Origin: Chamaecyparis obtusa
Taxonomy: Eukaryota > Streptophyta > Pinopsida > Cupressales > Cupressaceae
Reading direction: 5' to 3'
Length of the DNA stretch: 64,000 nt
Assembly (NCBI GenBank): GCA_027943335.1
Contig: BSBK01007034.1
Location: forward strand, 62,001-126,000
In this document: in pieces, positions 1 through 11,074 of the stretch
Layout of the letters: every line of letters begins with the position of its first letter
Numbering within the stretch: position 1 is the stretch's first letter
Notes under the pieces: generated by a model
What the model was told of the DNA's origin: nothing
What the model saw: only the letters and a program-made list of their open reading frames with translations
The model's database searches: none
Program-made: the position numbers and the translations under genes

Positions 1-1
1 T

Positions 2-133
2 GATCCAATTTGGTTGGGGCCATATCTAATTCATGAAAAATGGGGCCATGATTCTTACATTGTAAAAGAACTAAACGGTGATATTCAAGAATTGCCAGTT
101 CATGGATAGTTCTTGAAAAAATACTTCAATTGA
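2..133 (+). pseudogene. C-terminal tail of a Ty3/gypsy integrase (partial)
   Basis: Frame 2 reads a short stretch with the gypsy integrase C-terminal signature: W-L-G-P-Y near residue 4, then a basic and aromatic run, then a P-V-H-G turn followed by L-K-K-Y-F. In this family the GPY/F module helps integrase bind DNA and closes the polyprotein. One in-frame TAG lies at 107-109, inside the usual P-x-N-G-x-x-L-K-K-Y-Y ending, and the frame stops at 131-133. The rest of the element lies upstream of the window. It is on the plus strand, opposite to Gyp-H, so the two are probably separate elements. The family call is fairly safe; the lineage is not determined. Confidence 0.7.
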
Positions 134-1888
134 AGGTATTTTCTCTCCATGAATAGTATCTAGGTTTGTACATAAGTGTGTGTTCTTTTTGGTTAGTTTG
201 TGGGGTTTTGTCTTGTTTCTCTCTGTTGTTCAAGTTTTGTCTAGTAGGTGGTCTACTTTACCCAATGATTCTAAATTCTTGCTATGCCTACAAGAGGCAT
301 ACATCCCTAGATAGAGCCACTGTTAGCACCTGCAAAAATTTTCCTGGATATATGATTTCTTCTCTAGCCCCTGCAAAGTTTTCCTGGTCTCTTCCTTTAA
401 ACCCTAGGTCTTTATTTCAAAATTATAGCCGTTGGAGGGTTAAACCCTAATTATCTTGACCATGTTCTTTTCTATTGTTAACTTTTTTTGGTAACTTAAG
501 TCCCCTTTTTGCACGTGGTCATATTCCCAGTCTTCGCTGAATCACGCAATGTGTTTCCTTAACTCTTAAGTCTTTTAGCGAACTGGCGATTGTGTAGTCC
601 CTTAGTTAAATCTCTATTTGGTCACTAAATCTCCCAATTCCTTGTCATGGTTAAGTCTTCATCCAGCGATTCAGTGATTGTGTTGTCTCTTATTCACTTA
701 TTTCTTGGCAATTTCATGTTAACCCTCATCGACTTGGCTAATGAAGAAATGTCAAAGTATGTTTCCCTTTGGTTGCTAATTCTCGTAATAAAAAGATAAT
801 GATTAAAAAATCTTTCAGTGACTCAGCGAAGGCTTGTGTTCGCTTATTCTCGCAATGAAACCCATGGTTAAGAAAAGTATTCCATGACTTCGAGAATGGT
901 CTCAGTCACTTATTCTCGGGACTTAACCCCAATTGAGAAAATGATTCAGAGATTTGGTAAAGTCTTTGGTTGCATAATCTCCAGGTGGGTGCAGGTTAAG
1001 TTAAAGTCAGAATGTGGTTAGTCCCCAGTGGTTATGTTTCACTTTCCATGATTTCGTGACTATGTGGTCACATGGTCTCTTGATCCTAGCAGTTATTTTC
1101 TAGGTGGTTAGTGATTTAGCAACACGATTTGTCATTGGGTCTTCAGATTTTGGTGGTTGATCTAGAGACTTGAGAATTCACACAATCGCCAGATCTCTAG
1201 ATCGACTGAGGTCAGAAATGAGTTGGAGTGGCCAGTTTGTGGAACCAATCAAAGTGTGACACATGGCAGTGAGGTGTTCAAAAGGGTACATCTTGGCAAT
1301 GAAGTGGATCAATAGACAAATCACAAGATGCCACATGTCCAAGTGGGCCCATGTTCCCTGAGCTTAGTCTCTTAGTCACAGGATGCAGATCGAATATTCT
1401 TTTCTTTTCAGTGACTGAGCTTTTTCCTTAGTCAGGTGATCTCCAAATAATAATGGAATATTCCATTTTGATTGGCGATTGTGAACTACTGTTAGTCACT
1501 GAATCGTGAGATAGTAGGCCCATGTCAGATGAAGATTGTATAGGTGAACTTGATGTCAGATGGAGCTTAGGTGTCCATTTCTTATTGGTTGCAGAGCAGT
1601 GAGTTGGCAGTTGTTAGTGGGCTCGAGGTCTTCAGTCTATAAAATAAGTTAAAGTTTAGTTAGGATCTATGGTTGTCATATATTTTCAAGAAAAAGGTGC
1701 ACGATGTTTATCCTACGCGGTCTTGCGATAGCCATTGATCTCAAAAAGCTTAGAGTTTATAAAGTAATGTATTCATCGATCTAGCGACTATGTGGTCGTG
1801 AGGTCTCAAAAAGAAAGTTGAACAGTCAAAATTTTTCCACGACTATGAGACTCCTTGTTAGTCACTAGATCTCCAAGTTGCCAAATCA
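134..1888. other. Non-coding block with recurring short words, left half
   Basis: No supportable gene. The stretch reuses degenerate words such as tcagtgactcagcga, ggcgattgtg and agtcactgaatcgtgag, often with 'resolved' variants on both strands. The same style resumes at 12072 after Gyp1, so the two halves are one block. By position it could be the 3' untranslated region or a long LTR of the gypsy element whose integrase ends at 133, but I cannot find its edges. Confidence 0.5.
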
Positions 1889-1893
1889 CTAGA

Positions 1894-2883
1894 TGTAATA
1901 CCCTAAAATTGGCACCTATTTAATTTCATCAATTTTGGTGCATTATCTCGATTTTACATCACCAAAGTCCTAGTTCCCTAGCAATTTTCTCCCTCATATC
2001 TGACTTAATTTGACTTGATGTCAATTGCAAAGACCATAAATTGCAATAATCAAACACTAAAATTAATTCCTAAGTCTCTTTGACTTTATTAGCTAAATTA
2101 TCTATATGATACATTAATTTAATTGTAAAGTCCTATGTGCTTTAAATTAAATTAAATCAAACCACCCCCTTTGGCTAATACACATAAAAAGGAATTAATT
2201 AATTGCTTGTTATTTGAATGGACACCTTTTCTTGAATTAATTATTTGAGATATTTGAAAGGTCCTCATGTGGCATTTTCCATTCTTTTAATAAAGTAATT
2301 CATGCTTATTTGTCCCAAAAGGGATATGAAGGGTCAGGAGTTTCGAATCAAGAAACTCTTCCTCCTCCTCTTGGCTCTTCTATTTATTTGGGCTCTTTTT
2401 CTTCATTAGAGAGGGCAATTTTTGAGAGCATCCTTACTATAGCATTTTTTAGTCTCATATCTCATTATTTTCAAAGCTCTTTTATTGCATTATCTAGTTT
2501 AATTTCTCATATTAGTGTAATTTCATTTCACATTTAGATTAAATTTGCTTACTTGTTCTTAGTCTAATATCATCTTTATTTCAAAATCAAATAAAAATCT
2601 GCATTTTATATTTCTTTCAAAGTTTTCTAGATTAATTGCATTCATTCTTAGCTTAGTTTCATTTTGCTCATATTTTCTTTCAAATCCTCCATTGTTGAAT
2701 TGGTCTCCCGGCTATTGGCTCTCGTTCTGAGAGTATTCAAACACCCCATTCACATAGGAGGCAACAGGTCGCCTCACCATGGAATTTGGATTGAGTTCTT
2801 CATACTCTCTCCCAAATTCTATCAAGTGAATAATGACCATGTTGTGTTGTGCCTGATTTAGAGGTCACATTCAGTCACATACA
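1894..2883 (+). repeat. Gyp1 5' LTR
   Basis: Starts TGTAATACCCTAAAATTGGC and ends CACATACA. It matches 11075-12066 almost base for base. The LTR should carry promoter, transcript start and polyadenylation signal. A short open frame inside it (2310-2537) recurs in the other LTR only because the LTR is duplicated, and is not called a gene. Confidence 0.93.
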
Positions 2884-2886
2884 TTT

Positions 2887-2903
2887 TGGCACCCACCGTG
2901 GGG
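2887..2903 (+). other. Gyp1 primer-binding site
   Basis: TGGCACCCACCGTGGGG lies 3 nt inside the 5' LTR, where a tRNA 3' end (CCA) would prime minus-strand synthesis. Gyp-H has the related TGGTGCCCACCGTGCAG. I cannot name the tRNA. Confidence 0.75.
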
Positions 2904-5265
2904 TAGAAAAGATCAATTTCTGGCCTCATTCTTCATTGGTTTTTCAGCTTTAGTGTTGGTTTCATGCCTTGTACGGCCATTTACAGCTTTAAAAACTCTT
3001 AATATAGTAATGGATGGATAGAATGATGAATCCTCTTTCTCATGCTTTTGTTTTGGTTTATTTTTATTGAGAAATGAATAAGTTATGATCATTTTGGTGA
3101 AATTGGGTATTTACAGATTTGAGATTCTCTGAATACAGTCAGATTGAAATGTCTGGTGCGGAAAAAATATGAATAATCAAGATCTCTAATAATATTAATT
3201 GTAAATATAAGTGAATTAGATTTCATTTCCTTTTGGTTTGAGTTATTTTTATGTAGAATTGTGAAAGTTATGGGCATTTGAGTGAAAAATGGTTTTTAAC
3301 AATCTGCATTGGAGTTGCAGGTAATGATTTATTCTTAGAAAATGATTTATAAATGGGAAAAATAAATGTCTTACATATTTGGAAACTAGATTCATTAATA
3401 GTTACTATGAAATTGGTTTGGTTTCATTTGGAATCATTTTGATAAAGATATGTGATTTCCTAGGCAGAGTTTGGTGTTTTAAATCTGATTTATGACAGAA
3501 AAATGGCAGTCTGAAAAGGTTATTGTTTGGGGAACCAAATTGAATCATAAGACCTTGTAATCTTGGGAAATAGTAGTTCTTGATGTTGGCTAAAAACTTA
3601 ATTTTTTCCAGAAATTTTAATATTGTGATTTTATGGGTCAAATAAATCAATCTTTAAAGACTGTCTTGAAGACAGCAATATTACATATCTTACGGTTTGC
3701 CATTGATTTGTCTTGATTATATACTTTCGAATGTGTGCTAAATGCTGGATTGCAGATCTTTGGACCTAAGGTGAGTTCTTAAAATCTCTATAACATTTAG
3801 ACTTTGAGATTAAAATTGAACCTCTCATGTGTTTGGCTTGAGTGTTTACATGCTTTCATAGAACACATTTTAATTGATGCTCTTAATGGGAAATGAATGA
3901 AAATAGATTTGCTTTCATACAAGTTTATGTTTAAGTGAATGCTTGTGTTTAAACATTAAGTAATTCTTAGTTTCAAATATCAAAATATCTCATTGAATAA
4001 TCTAGGGCATGGATTCATTCTTAGTTTACATGAAGATTTAAATGCACCACTTTGTGGACTCACTTCATGTTTACTTGGAAAGTTAAATATTTCATGATTC
4101 AAACCCTCTTGCACTTATGAGTAGTATTGATTAGCAGTCTTAGATTACTTGTGATTGATCTAGATTGCTATCTTGGGTTATTGGACTCGCTAATCTTCCG
4201 GCCCCTCATTTCTGCCCTGTGGTTGCAATCCCAGCGCCACATTAAAGGGGAGGGGTCTATAGGAAAGAAGCGTTAATTGTTCCACTTGGCAACCCTTTTG
4301 TGCTTTTTGGAACTCACTTGTTTTCTAGGGTGTGGACTCACTTTGAGTTTGTGTGAGGAGTTAAATGCACCACTTTGTGGACTCACCTCACATTTACTTG
4401 AAGGGTTAAGTGTTCCACCTTTAATGCTTTTCAATACTTTTTGATAGAGAATTACTTACTTTTCATTTTTTTTAGAAGGCCTGCTTGGGGATTTCATCAC
4501 CTCAAGGGACGACCTTAACTCTCATGTTCCGGCAGAGTATAAATATCGGGAGGTGAATCCAAAGACACCTCTCTTGGGAATGAGTTAGATTTCACTCTTG
4601 GCTAAGCCTCAAAGAACTTTATACCTTTGAGAAGTGAAGGAGGAGATTTGGGTTACCGTCTCCCCCCGGCTGTGTGATTTCTAATTCTTCTCATCTACAG
4701 ATTTGTGCCTCACGTACCTTGCGTATATCGAGGACTCCCTTTAGAAAAGCCATGTATATCCTTGTAGACAACTTGCTAGGATGTTGTTGTGTTTTAAGTG
4801 CCTCCTAAAACATTCTCAAGAACATACACAAGTAGAGTCCTTAGGGAGTAGAAATACTAAGTCACTATTCTTGTTCATGCGCAAGGTTGCTTTGTCCCTT
4901 GCCCATTGCTTGAAGACTGTTTTCTTGAACTCCTTGATTTCTATCTTATGTGCTTGATCAATGACATAAATCTGATCTACCTTTTTGTCTGTGATCTATT
5001 TTTCTATTTTCCTGTCGTTCACCGTCAGAAACTGGTTGTCCTGAGTTAGGAATCGATCGATCTTTGCTTTGACTCATATTGTCTCTCATTAGTCTACCTT
5101 ATCTCTTTATGCCTTTTGTACCTCACATTGCGATTGTCTTATCTCGGCTGTTCTAGCCATCTCTTTTTGACAATTCATACCAGGTTCATCTTGCATCTTG
5201 GCTGTTCTAGCCATTTATCTCCTTTTCGTTATCTTAGAGACAGAGTCTAGCTTTATCCTGAATCT
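2904..5265 (+). other. Gyp1 untranslated leader
   Basis: About 2.4 kb with no supportable ORF. A ~60-bp phrase centred on aatgcaccactttgtggact occurs twice (about 4035-4090 and 4365-4420). Stretches at 4490-4760 and 5100-5250 are less AT-rich. Long leaders are common in plant gypsy elements; nothing here identifies a gene. Confidence 0.55.
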
Positions 5266-5616
5266 TTGCTCGTTACATCTTTGTCTATGACTGTCATGAC
5301 TCGAAGTGGCAAGACTTATCCCATTCAAAACGCTGATCAAGATCAAAGTGAATCTCGTAATCAAGACATAGGTCATCCCAAATCTGTTGTGAAATCTAAA
5401 CTTTGTGAGAGATCCTCACATTCCTCCTCATTCCAAGAGCATTACAATCCATTATTTCAGATACAGTCTGACTTACTATTTCAAGAATATTATAACCCAT
5501 TGTTTGAAGACCAACAAGACTCTGAAGGGTCACTTTCTAAAATTAAACCTATTGATCCTTTTGAACCTATCAGCTCTTTCACGATCTCTCGTAATCCTAC
5601 CAACAAGATGGGAGAT

Positions 5617-5784
5617 CCAAAACCTTCAAAGTTGGTTTTCAATCTCAGCTCTAACATGCCAAAACCTTCAAAGTTGGTTTTCAATCTCAGCTCTAACATG
5701 CCAAAACCTTCAAAGTTGGTTTTCAATCTCAGCTCTAACATGCCAAAACCTTCAAAGTTGGTTTTCAATCTTAGCTCTAACATA
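5617..5784 (+). repeat. Four 42-bp tandem repeats in the Gyp1 ORF
   Basis: Four head-to-tail 42-bp units keep the frame and encode P-K-P-S-K-L-V-F-N-L-S-S-N-M. The first three are identical in the window; the last differs by two bases. The near-identity means recent expansion by slippage or unequal exchange, or an assembly artefact. Confidence 0.95.
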
Positions 5785-6762
5785 CAAATGATCAAAGCCA
5801 CTGAGAAGGCTACAACAGAAGCCCAACTGCCTTCTAGATTTGCTAGAAACAAACCTTGGATCCCTCATTGTGACATGATCATTGCTCCAGGGAGCAAGGA
5901 TACTCCTAAACCCAAAACTCCCTTTCTCTTGCGAGGCCCTACACCTCCCTCTTATAACTACACAAAATCTCTAGCTTGTGCGAATGCTATCCCTCGATCT
6001 CATGCAAAGATTGTTCTCAAAGGTCCTGAACCTTCGAAATCCAAACCAAAACTATCTATGGATAAAGCCCTCACTAAGGAAAACATCCACAAAGATCTCA
6101 ATCTCAACCAGTTTCAATCTATGGTGGGTCATTTGACCTCGCCTCATTATTTATCATTCTCTGAGGAAGATGATCACTTGTTGAGCCACCCGCATAATTC
6201 TCTCCTGCACACTGAAGTTATGGAAGGCCCCAAGAGTATCCCTCACGTCCTCATTGACAATAGTGCTAGCCTAAATACTTGCTCTGCTAAGATGCTTACC
6301 CAAGCGACAGATAGTTTTGTTCCTGCCAATAGAGAGTCCATTGAGTTCTATGATGCTAAGCTAAAAGAAATAGAAAAGACCTTGAAGATCAAAGATATTG
6401 GCATGGGGGAATATCAGATTGAGTCCATCTTGTCTTTGACAACTCTCCCTCCATCTCCACGTTCCTGTGAGGAACCTTCTGAAGATAGATTTGGTATTGG
6501 CTATCAGAGTGATGAGCTTGACCAACCTAGCTACAGCTTTCACTCATGCAAGGATTCAGATAATGAAGAAACATAGATTCAGCCTATGACACATGAAAGA
6601 TCTTTGAATGTTCAAAATTATGATTCAGACTACCAGAAAGAGTCTTATCTACCTTCTCAAGTGCTTCAGGAACATGATTTTGGTCCTCACCAGGAGGATT
6701 TTATACACTCTACTAAACAGATTTCTACTACTGCAGCTACTACTGAATATGTCATTGCCTCT

Positions 6763-7149
6763 AATGGCACACATACTGATTGGGAGTAACTATTGGATGC
6801 TTCCCTTATCTTTGGTATGCCTCAAGGTATGCCTATTCTAGATTTTTCTACCACTTCTACTGTTGAACAAAATCCTACTGATGCCAACTCCAATGGCACA
6901 CATACTGATTGGGAGCAACTGCTAAATGCTTCCCTTATCTTGGGTATGCCCTGGGGTATGCCTACTCTAGATTGTTCCACTACTTCTGCTATTGAACAGA
7001 CTCCTACTATTTCCAACTCCAATGGCACACATACTAACTGGGAGAAACTATTGGATGCTTCTCTTCTCTTGGGTATGCCTCAAGATATGCCTATTCCAGA
7101 TTACTTTGCTGCTTCTACTACTGAACAAGATCCTACTGTTGAAGAAACA
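6763..7149 (+). repeat. Three 129-bp tandem repeats in the Gyp1 ORF
   Basis: Units start at 6763, 6892 and 7021 with aatggcacacatact and encode a 43-residue unit opening N-G-T-H-T-[DN]-W-E and containing L-G-M-P-x-x-M-P. The codon after W-E is TAA in unit 1 (6787), CAA in unit 2 and AAA in unit 3. This shows the stop in unit 1 arising by C-to-T change. Confidence 0.93.
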
Positions 7150-8651
7150 CTTCCTATGTTAGATGACAACAATGAAGAAAGTCTACCTCCGACTATGTCT
7201 CTAGCTGAATGGGACTCCATATCAGATGCTACTACAGAGATACCAGTTGATGCTATGCACTTATATGCTAGTCTTAACAACTCAGAAAGAGGAGAAAGTT
7301 ATTATCCTCCAGATCAAGCTATTGATGATGATCCTTTCCACCCTCCTGTGAAGATCATTCCTATGGCTCCTAGGCCATCTACTCCAAGCTATACTCCTAC
7401 TACTCCAACAAATCATGGGTATCTAAGACCCCATTCTTTTACAGCTTCATGGAATATTGGAAGATCCAAAATTGAAATGGTTCCTATTCATGCACTCTTA
7501 CCACCTGAAAGGGGACCTAACTCTTGGAATAGACCATCTTGGTTAGGCTCACATAATATTCCTCCAAACTTATCTGACTCTTCTAGGATGACTCGCAATT
7601 GACAATGCTCTATGGAAGATTACTTTCTTGATCTACCTGATGCATTCATGAATGATGAGGATGATACTGATATATTTGCACTTGAGCCCATCCCATCGAT
7701 TTCTCTTCCCCCTTCATCTCCCAGAAAAGTGGCCCGTCCACTTCCATTTCCACCTCTCCACCTGAACCAGTCATATAAGCCTCTTTCATCCATCATTCCT
7801 GAGTCTTTTGGAAGTAACTTGGATGTGCAACATAAAAATAAAAATAATGAGAATCCACTTATATCTCAAGGTCACCATGTCCCATCTAATCGACATGTGA
7901 CTACGAAGAAAGGAAAGAAACAAAGGTGTTGAAAAGACCGCAAAGGTCCTCAAAAAGAAGAAGACAATCAAAAGCCAGAAAATAAAATAAAAAATGGATC
8001 TCAAAATCCATTCTACAGGCATTGTCATCAAAAGCACCTCAAAGTAAAGAAGAAAAAATTCAAAAGCTATGTGGATTCCAAAGAAAGAAAAAATCAAAGT
8101 TGTCATTCGAGCTTCCAAAATTCTCATGCTTCCCTCCATTCCATCACCCTTGCCTCTCATACTTTACACTCTTCACTCCATCTTGCCTTTTCCCAAAGTG
8201 CATATCAGTATCTCCTCATTGCTAATGGCATGACTAAGAGAAATCTAGAACGTACTCTCCCTAAGCATTTAGAGCATGGGAAATCTGACAAAGAGTTAAG
8301 GTGTGTCCATGAGGATATTTGTGGGTCTCACTTAAGTGGTCTTTCCTTGACTATGGATCTCTTGACTATTGGACACTACTGGTTGGCTCTCCTGTTACTG
8401 CTACAACATCTGGTTCTGATTCTACAACTTCTCAGCTGGCTACTACTACAAATACTGCGTTCTCAGAGATTCCTACTGAAGGAGAGAAACTCAAAGAGCC
8501 CATCAACGCTCTTCATTTGAAGAAGTTCTACAGCTGACATTCTTAGTATGCTCATGTACATACTTATTGGTCCTGAAAAAATCCTAAAAATTGATATATT
8601 GCAAAAAATCCTAAAAATTGCAAAATGTCTTGAAAAAATGATCATCTTAGT

Positions 8652-8976
8652 GAAAACCTGGCAAACAGGCACTTTGATGTATCTATTATCCTAGTGAAAA
8701 CCTAGTAAACAGGCGCCTTGATAATACAAAAAAAATGAAAAATTTTTAAAACACAAAAAAAATGAAAATGTGAAAAATACAAAAAAAAAATAGAAAATTT
8801 CAAAAATACAAAAAAAAAGAGATATTCAAAAAATACAAAAAAATCAAAAAAAGAGAAAAGTACAAAAAAATTGAAAAAGAGAAAAATGTGCCATTGATGA
8901 AAACCTGGTAAACAGGTGTCATGGTAGCAAAAATAGAATCTCTGCCAAGATGGTGAAAACCTGGTAAACAGGCGCC
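8652..8976 (+). repeat. A-rich tract with a repeated gaaaacctggtaaacaggcg motif
   Basis: A motif close to gaaaacctggtaaacaggcg occurs at 8652, 8696, 8899 and 8955, separated by A-rich runs of caaaaaa and gaaaaa. The tract starts just after the integrase tail, so it lies in the 3' untranslated part of Gyp1. It is not coding on either strand; the open frames opposite it are low-complexity Phe-rich shadows. Confidence 0.8.
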
Positions 8977-8989
8977 TCTTGTTTTCCTG

Positions 8990-10660
8990 AAGTAACATCT
9001 CATCTCAGCATCGCTTGGCTCTTAGTTTCCTACTTTAGTTTCCTTCCTTTCCTGCTTTAGTTTATTTTTCTGCTTTCCTGCTTTAGTTTGTTTCCTGCTT
9101 TGGTTTGCTAGCTCATGCGCTTGTCTTTGAGTTTTCCTCGACTCTTCATGGATTGGAACTGGTACACACTTGGGGGCACCTGCCTGGTCTAGGGGGCATT
9201 CTCCTATCACTTTCGGAAACTCTTTTGAGCATTGGTCGCCAGTGGTTCTCACTATGCCTGCCTACGGATACCTAGCTTTCGTTCGATCTCTCTTCTTCGG
9301 GATTTCTCCCTTTTATCAATCACCAGTGATTCTCATTACATCTGCCTACTATCATTATCTCATTGAGACTTCGAACGTTATCTTTCTGAATTGTCTTCAA
9401 TCCGCTTGAACATGAACTTGAACTGAAACTAAAACTAATTGTATGTTCCTTTGAGGCATGTTGAGCTTTGTTTTCTTTGAGTGCTTATTTGTTTGCTTTG
9501 CTTTTTTTTTTGCTTTCTGTTTGTTGGTTTAGTTCCAACAATCCAAAGAATTCATTTAAGAGGGGTGTCCGTCTGTAAGAGCCTCTATCTCATATTGGAT
9601 GGCCATGCGTACCTTGCCTCCTTTTATATGGATGCTTTGTTGAGGTTGGTTCTTCTCCTTGTCTTTTGAGTGACTTCTTTCTACTACTGATGAAATTGCT
9701 AACGCTCGTCTTGCTAAGTGAACGTAAGGGTCACTGCGATCAATCTTTGGCAAAAGAAGGAACTCCTGTGTGCTTGGTGTGTTTGTTCACAAGAGACATT
9801 CAGGTCATTCTAGTAAATGTGCTTTGATGCTTATGTTAACTTGCTAGATTAAAAGGAATAGGTGTTCAGGTCATTCTAGCTTCTTGTGCCTTAATGCTTA
9901 CACCTCATTCTGACAAATTTAAGACTTATGTCATATTCATATTCTCATGTTGGGGAGAATTGTATGGCATCTTGTGATTGTCCCCTGCTTAAAAGAACTC
10001 AATGATGATAAATACGATGAGTCCAATAGCCGAGTTCGGAGGATTGCATTTGTTCATCCTAGGCCTGCATTTAGACTTGCATCTTTCATTCTAGGCTTGC
10101 ATTTGGAGCACTTTCTTGTTGCTCTCTTGATTGCTTTCTTTTGGATCTGCTCATCAAAGGTTCTCATCTTTTGTCCTAGTCTCATCTTGGCTGCATCCAT
10201 TTTCGGGATCGAAATTGAAATCTGACATCTCTAAGTGGCTCAAAATCGCGTTTTAAATATTGGACTCCTTCTGGATCGGATGCTTGTGCAGTCAGCCTTC
10301 TGGTGTCATCTTCCTGCCAGATCCTCATCTTTGCATCATGTTCTCAAATCTTTTCTTCTTTTCATCAAGTCAACCCTAGTCAAAATTTAGTCAACTATGG
10401 TCAAACTTGGTCAACAGGACCTCTGCTTTGCTCCGTTTCACTTCTATAGCTTTGCGAATCTAGTCTAATTGCTTTTGCTCTGCAATCTCTTATTGTTTAT
10501 CATCCTTCTGACATGTCATCTTTCAATTTCACTCCCGAGGAGGCAGGATGATTACATCATTTGAATCTTGTTGAATCTATTCTTGAATCAGTTTGATTTG
10601 AATCATCAGTCCTCATTGCTAGGGGCATCTTCACGCCTCACATCTTGTTATCTGGAAATC
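8990..10660 (+). other. Gyp1 3' untranslated region
   Basis: No supportable gene. It holds short duplications: cattctagtaaatgtgcttt and cattctagcttcttgtgcct near 9797 and 9867, and several cctgctttagtttg copies near 9050-9105. Long non-coding 3' regions before the polypurine tract are known in plant gypsy elements. Confidence 0.5.
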
Positions 10661-10676
10661 TATCTCTTAGGTATCT

Positions 10677-10987
10677 GAGCAATCTAACTCAGATCCTCGA
10701 GGATCATTCTTCATTCTGGAGATGGTTCTTGAAATCTTTTGGGTATTGGGGCAATCTAACCCTAATTCCTGGGAGTTAAGCTTCGTTCTAGAGATGACTC
10801 TCAAAATCTCTTTTAGACCGTTATCTAGGCAATCTAACCTGGGTCTCAGAGGACTAAGCTTCGTATTGGGGCAATCTAACCCTGATTCGGAGATAGTCCT
10901 AAATCTGCATCTTCATCAATTGGTATTGGGGCAATCTAACCCCGATTCCGGTTCTCTTTTAAAGACCGTTGTCTTCGCAATCTAACT
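10677..10987 (+). repeat. Six spaced copies of ggggcaatctaaccctgatt
   Basis: The core gcaatctaac occurs at about 10679, 10751, 10829, 10871, 10931 and 10977, spaced 42-78 bp. The best copies are preceded by tattggg and followed by ccctgattc. It sits just before the polypurine tract and could be a degenerate minisatellite or a protein- or RNA-binding array. Confidence 0.85.
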
Positions 10988-11061
10988 TAGACTTCAGAAA
11001 TTCTCATCATCTGTCACTTCAGACTATTCTTTGAATCAACGTGCTGTTCGCACATCAATTC

Positions 11062-11074
11062 AAAGAGGGGCAAA
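11062..11074 (+). other. Gyp1 polypurine tract
   Basis: aaagaggggcaaa lies immediately before the 3' LTR at 11075. This is the expected RNase H-resistant primer for plus-strand synthesis. Confidence 0.8.

Larger units (their letters stand above)
5266..8537 (+). pseudogene. Scarred gypsy gag-pro...int polyprotein of Gyp1
   Basis: One frame from ATG 5266 runs to 8520, broken only by TAG 6574, TAA 6787, TGA 7600 and TGA 7930. The N-terminus has M-T-R-S-G-K-T-Y and four identical 14-residue repeats. Near 6241-6330 is a retropepsin-like stretch, V-L-I-D-N-S-A-S-L-N, in place of the family's D-x-G-x-A/S core. Residues coded near 8296-8390 (H-E-D-I-C-G-S-H-L then G-H-Y-W) resemble the zinc-binding start of Tat-type gypsy integrases. 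A different frame at 8490-8537 gives P-I-N-A-L-H-L-K-K-F-Y, the usual integrase C-terminus. RT, RNase H and the integrase core are missing between these, so a large internal deletion with a frame change near 8385 is inferred. The product cannot be active. The middle section (about 6590-7900), acidic and rich in Pro, Ser and Thr, is not recognised. Confidence 0.65.

Noticed and set aside
2310..2537. 75-residue open frame repeated at 11493-11720
   Set aside because: It is in the two LTRs of Gyp1; duplication of the LTR explains it, and there is no domain.
5490..5852. 120-residue minus-strand frame with a repeated peptide
   Set aside because: A shadow of the 42-bp repeats; 42 is a multiple of three, so all frames repeat.
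8652..8976. Regular short repeats as a CRISPR array
   Set aside because: Plant DNA, irregular A-rich spacers, no cas genes.
8702..8998. Phe-rich minus-strand frame that looks like a membrane protein
   Set aside because: Complement of an A-rich non-coding tract; low complexity.
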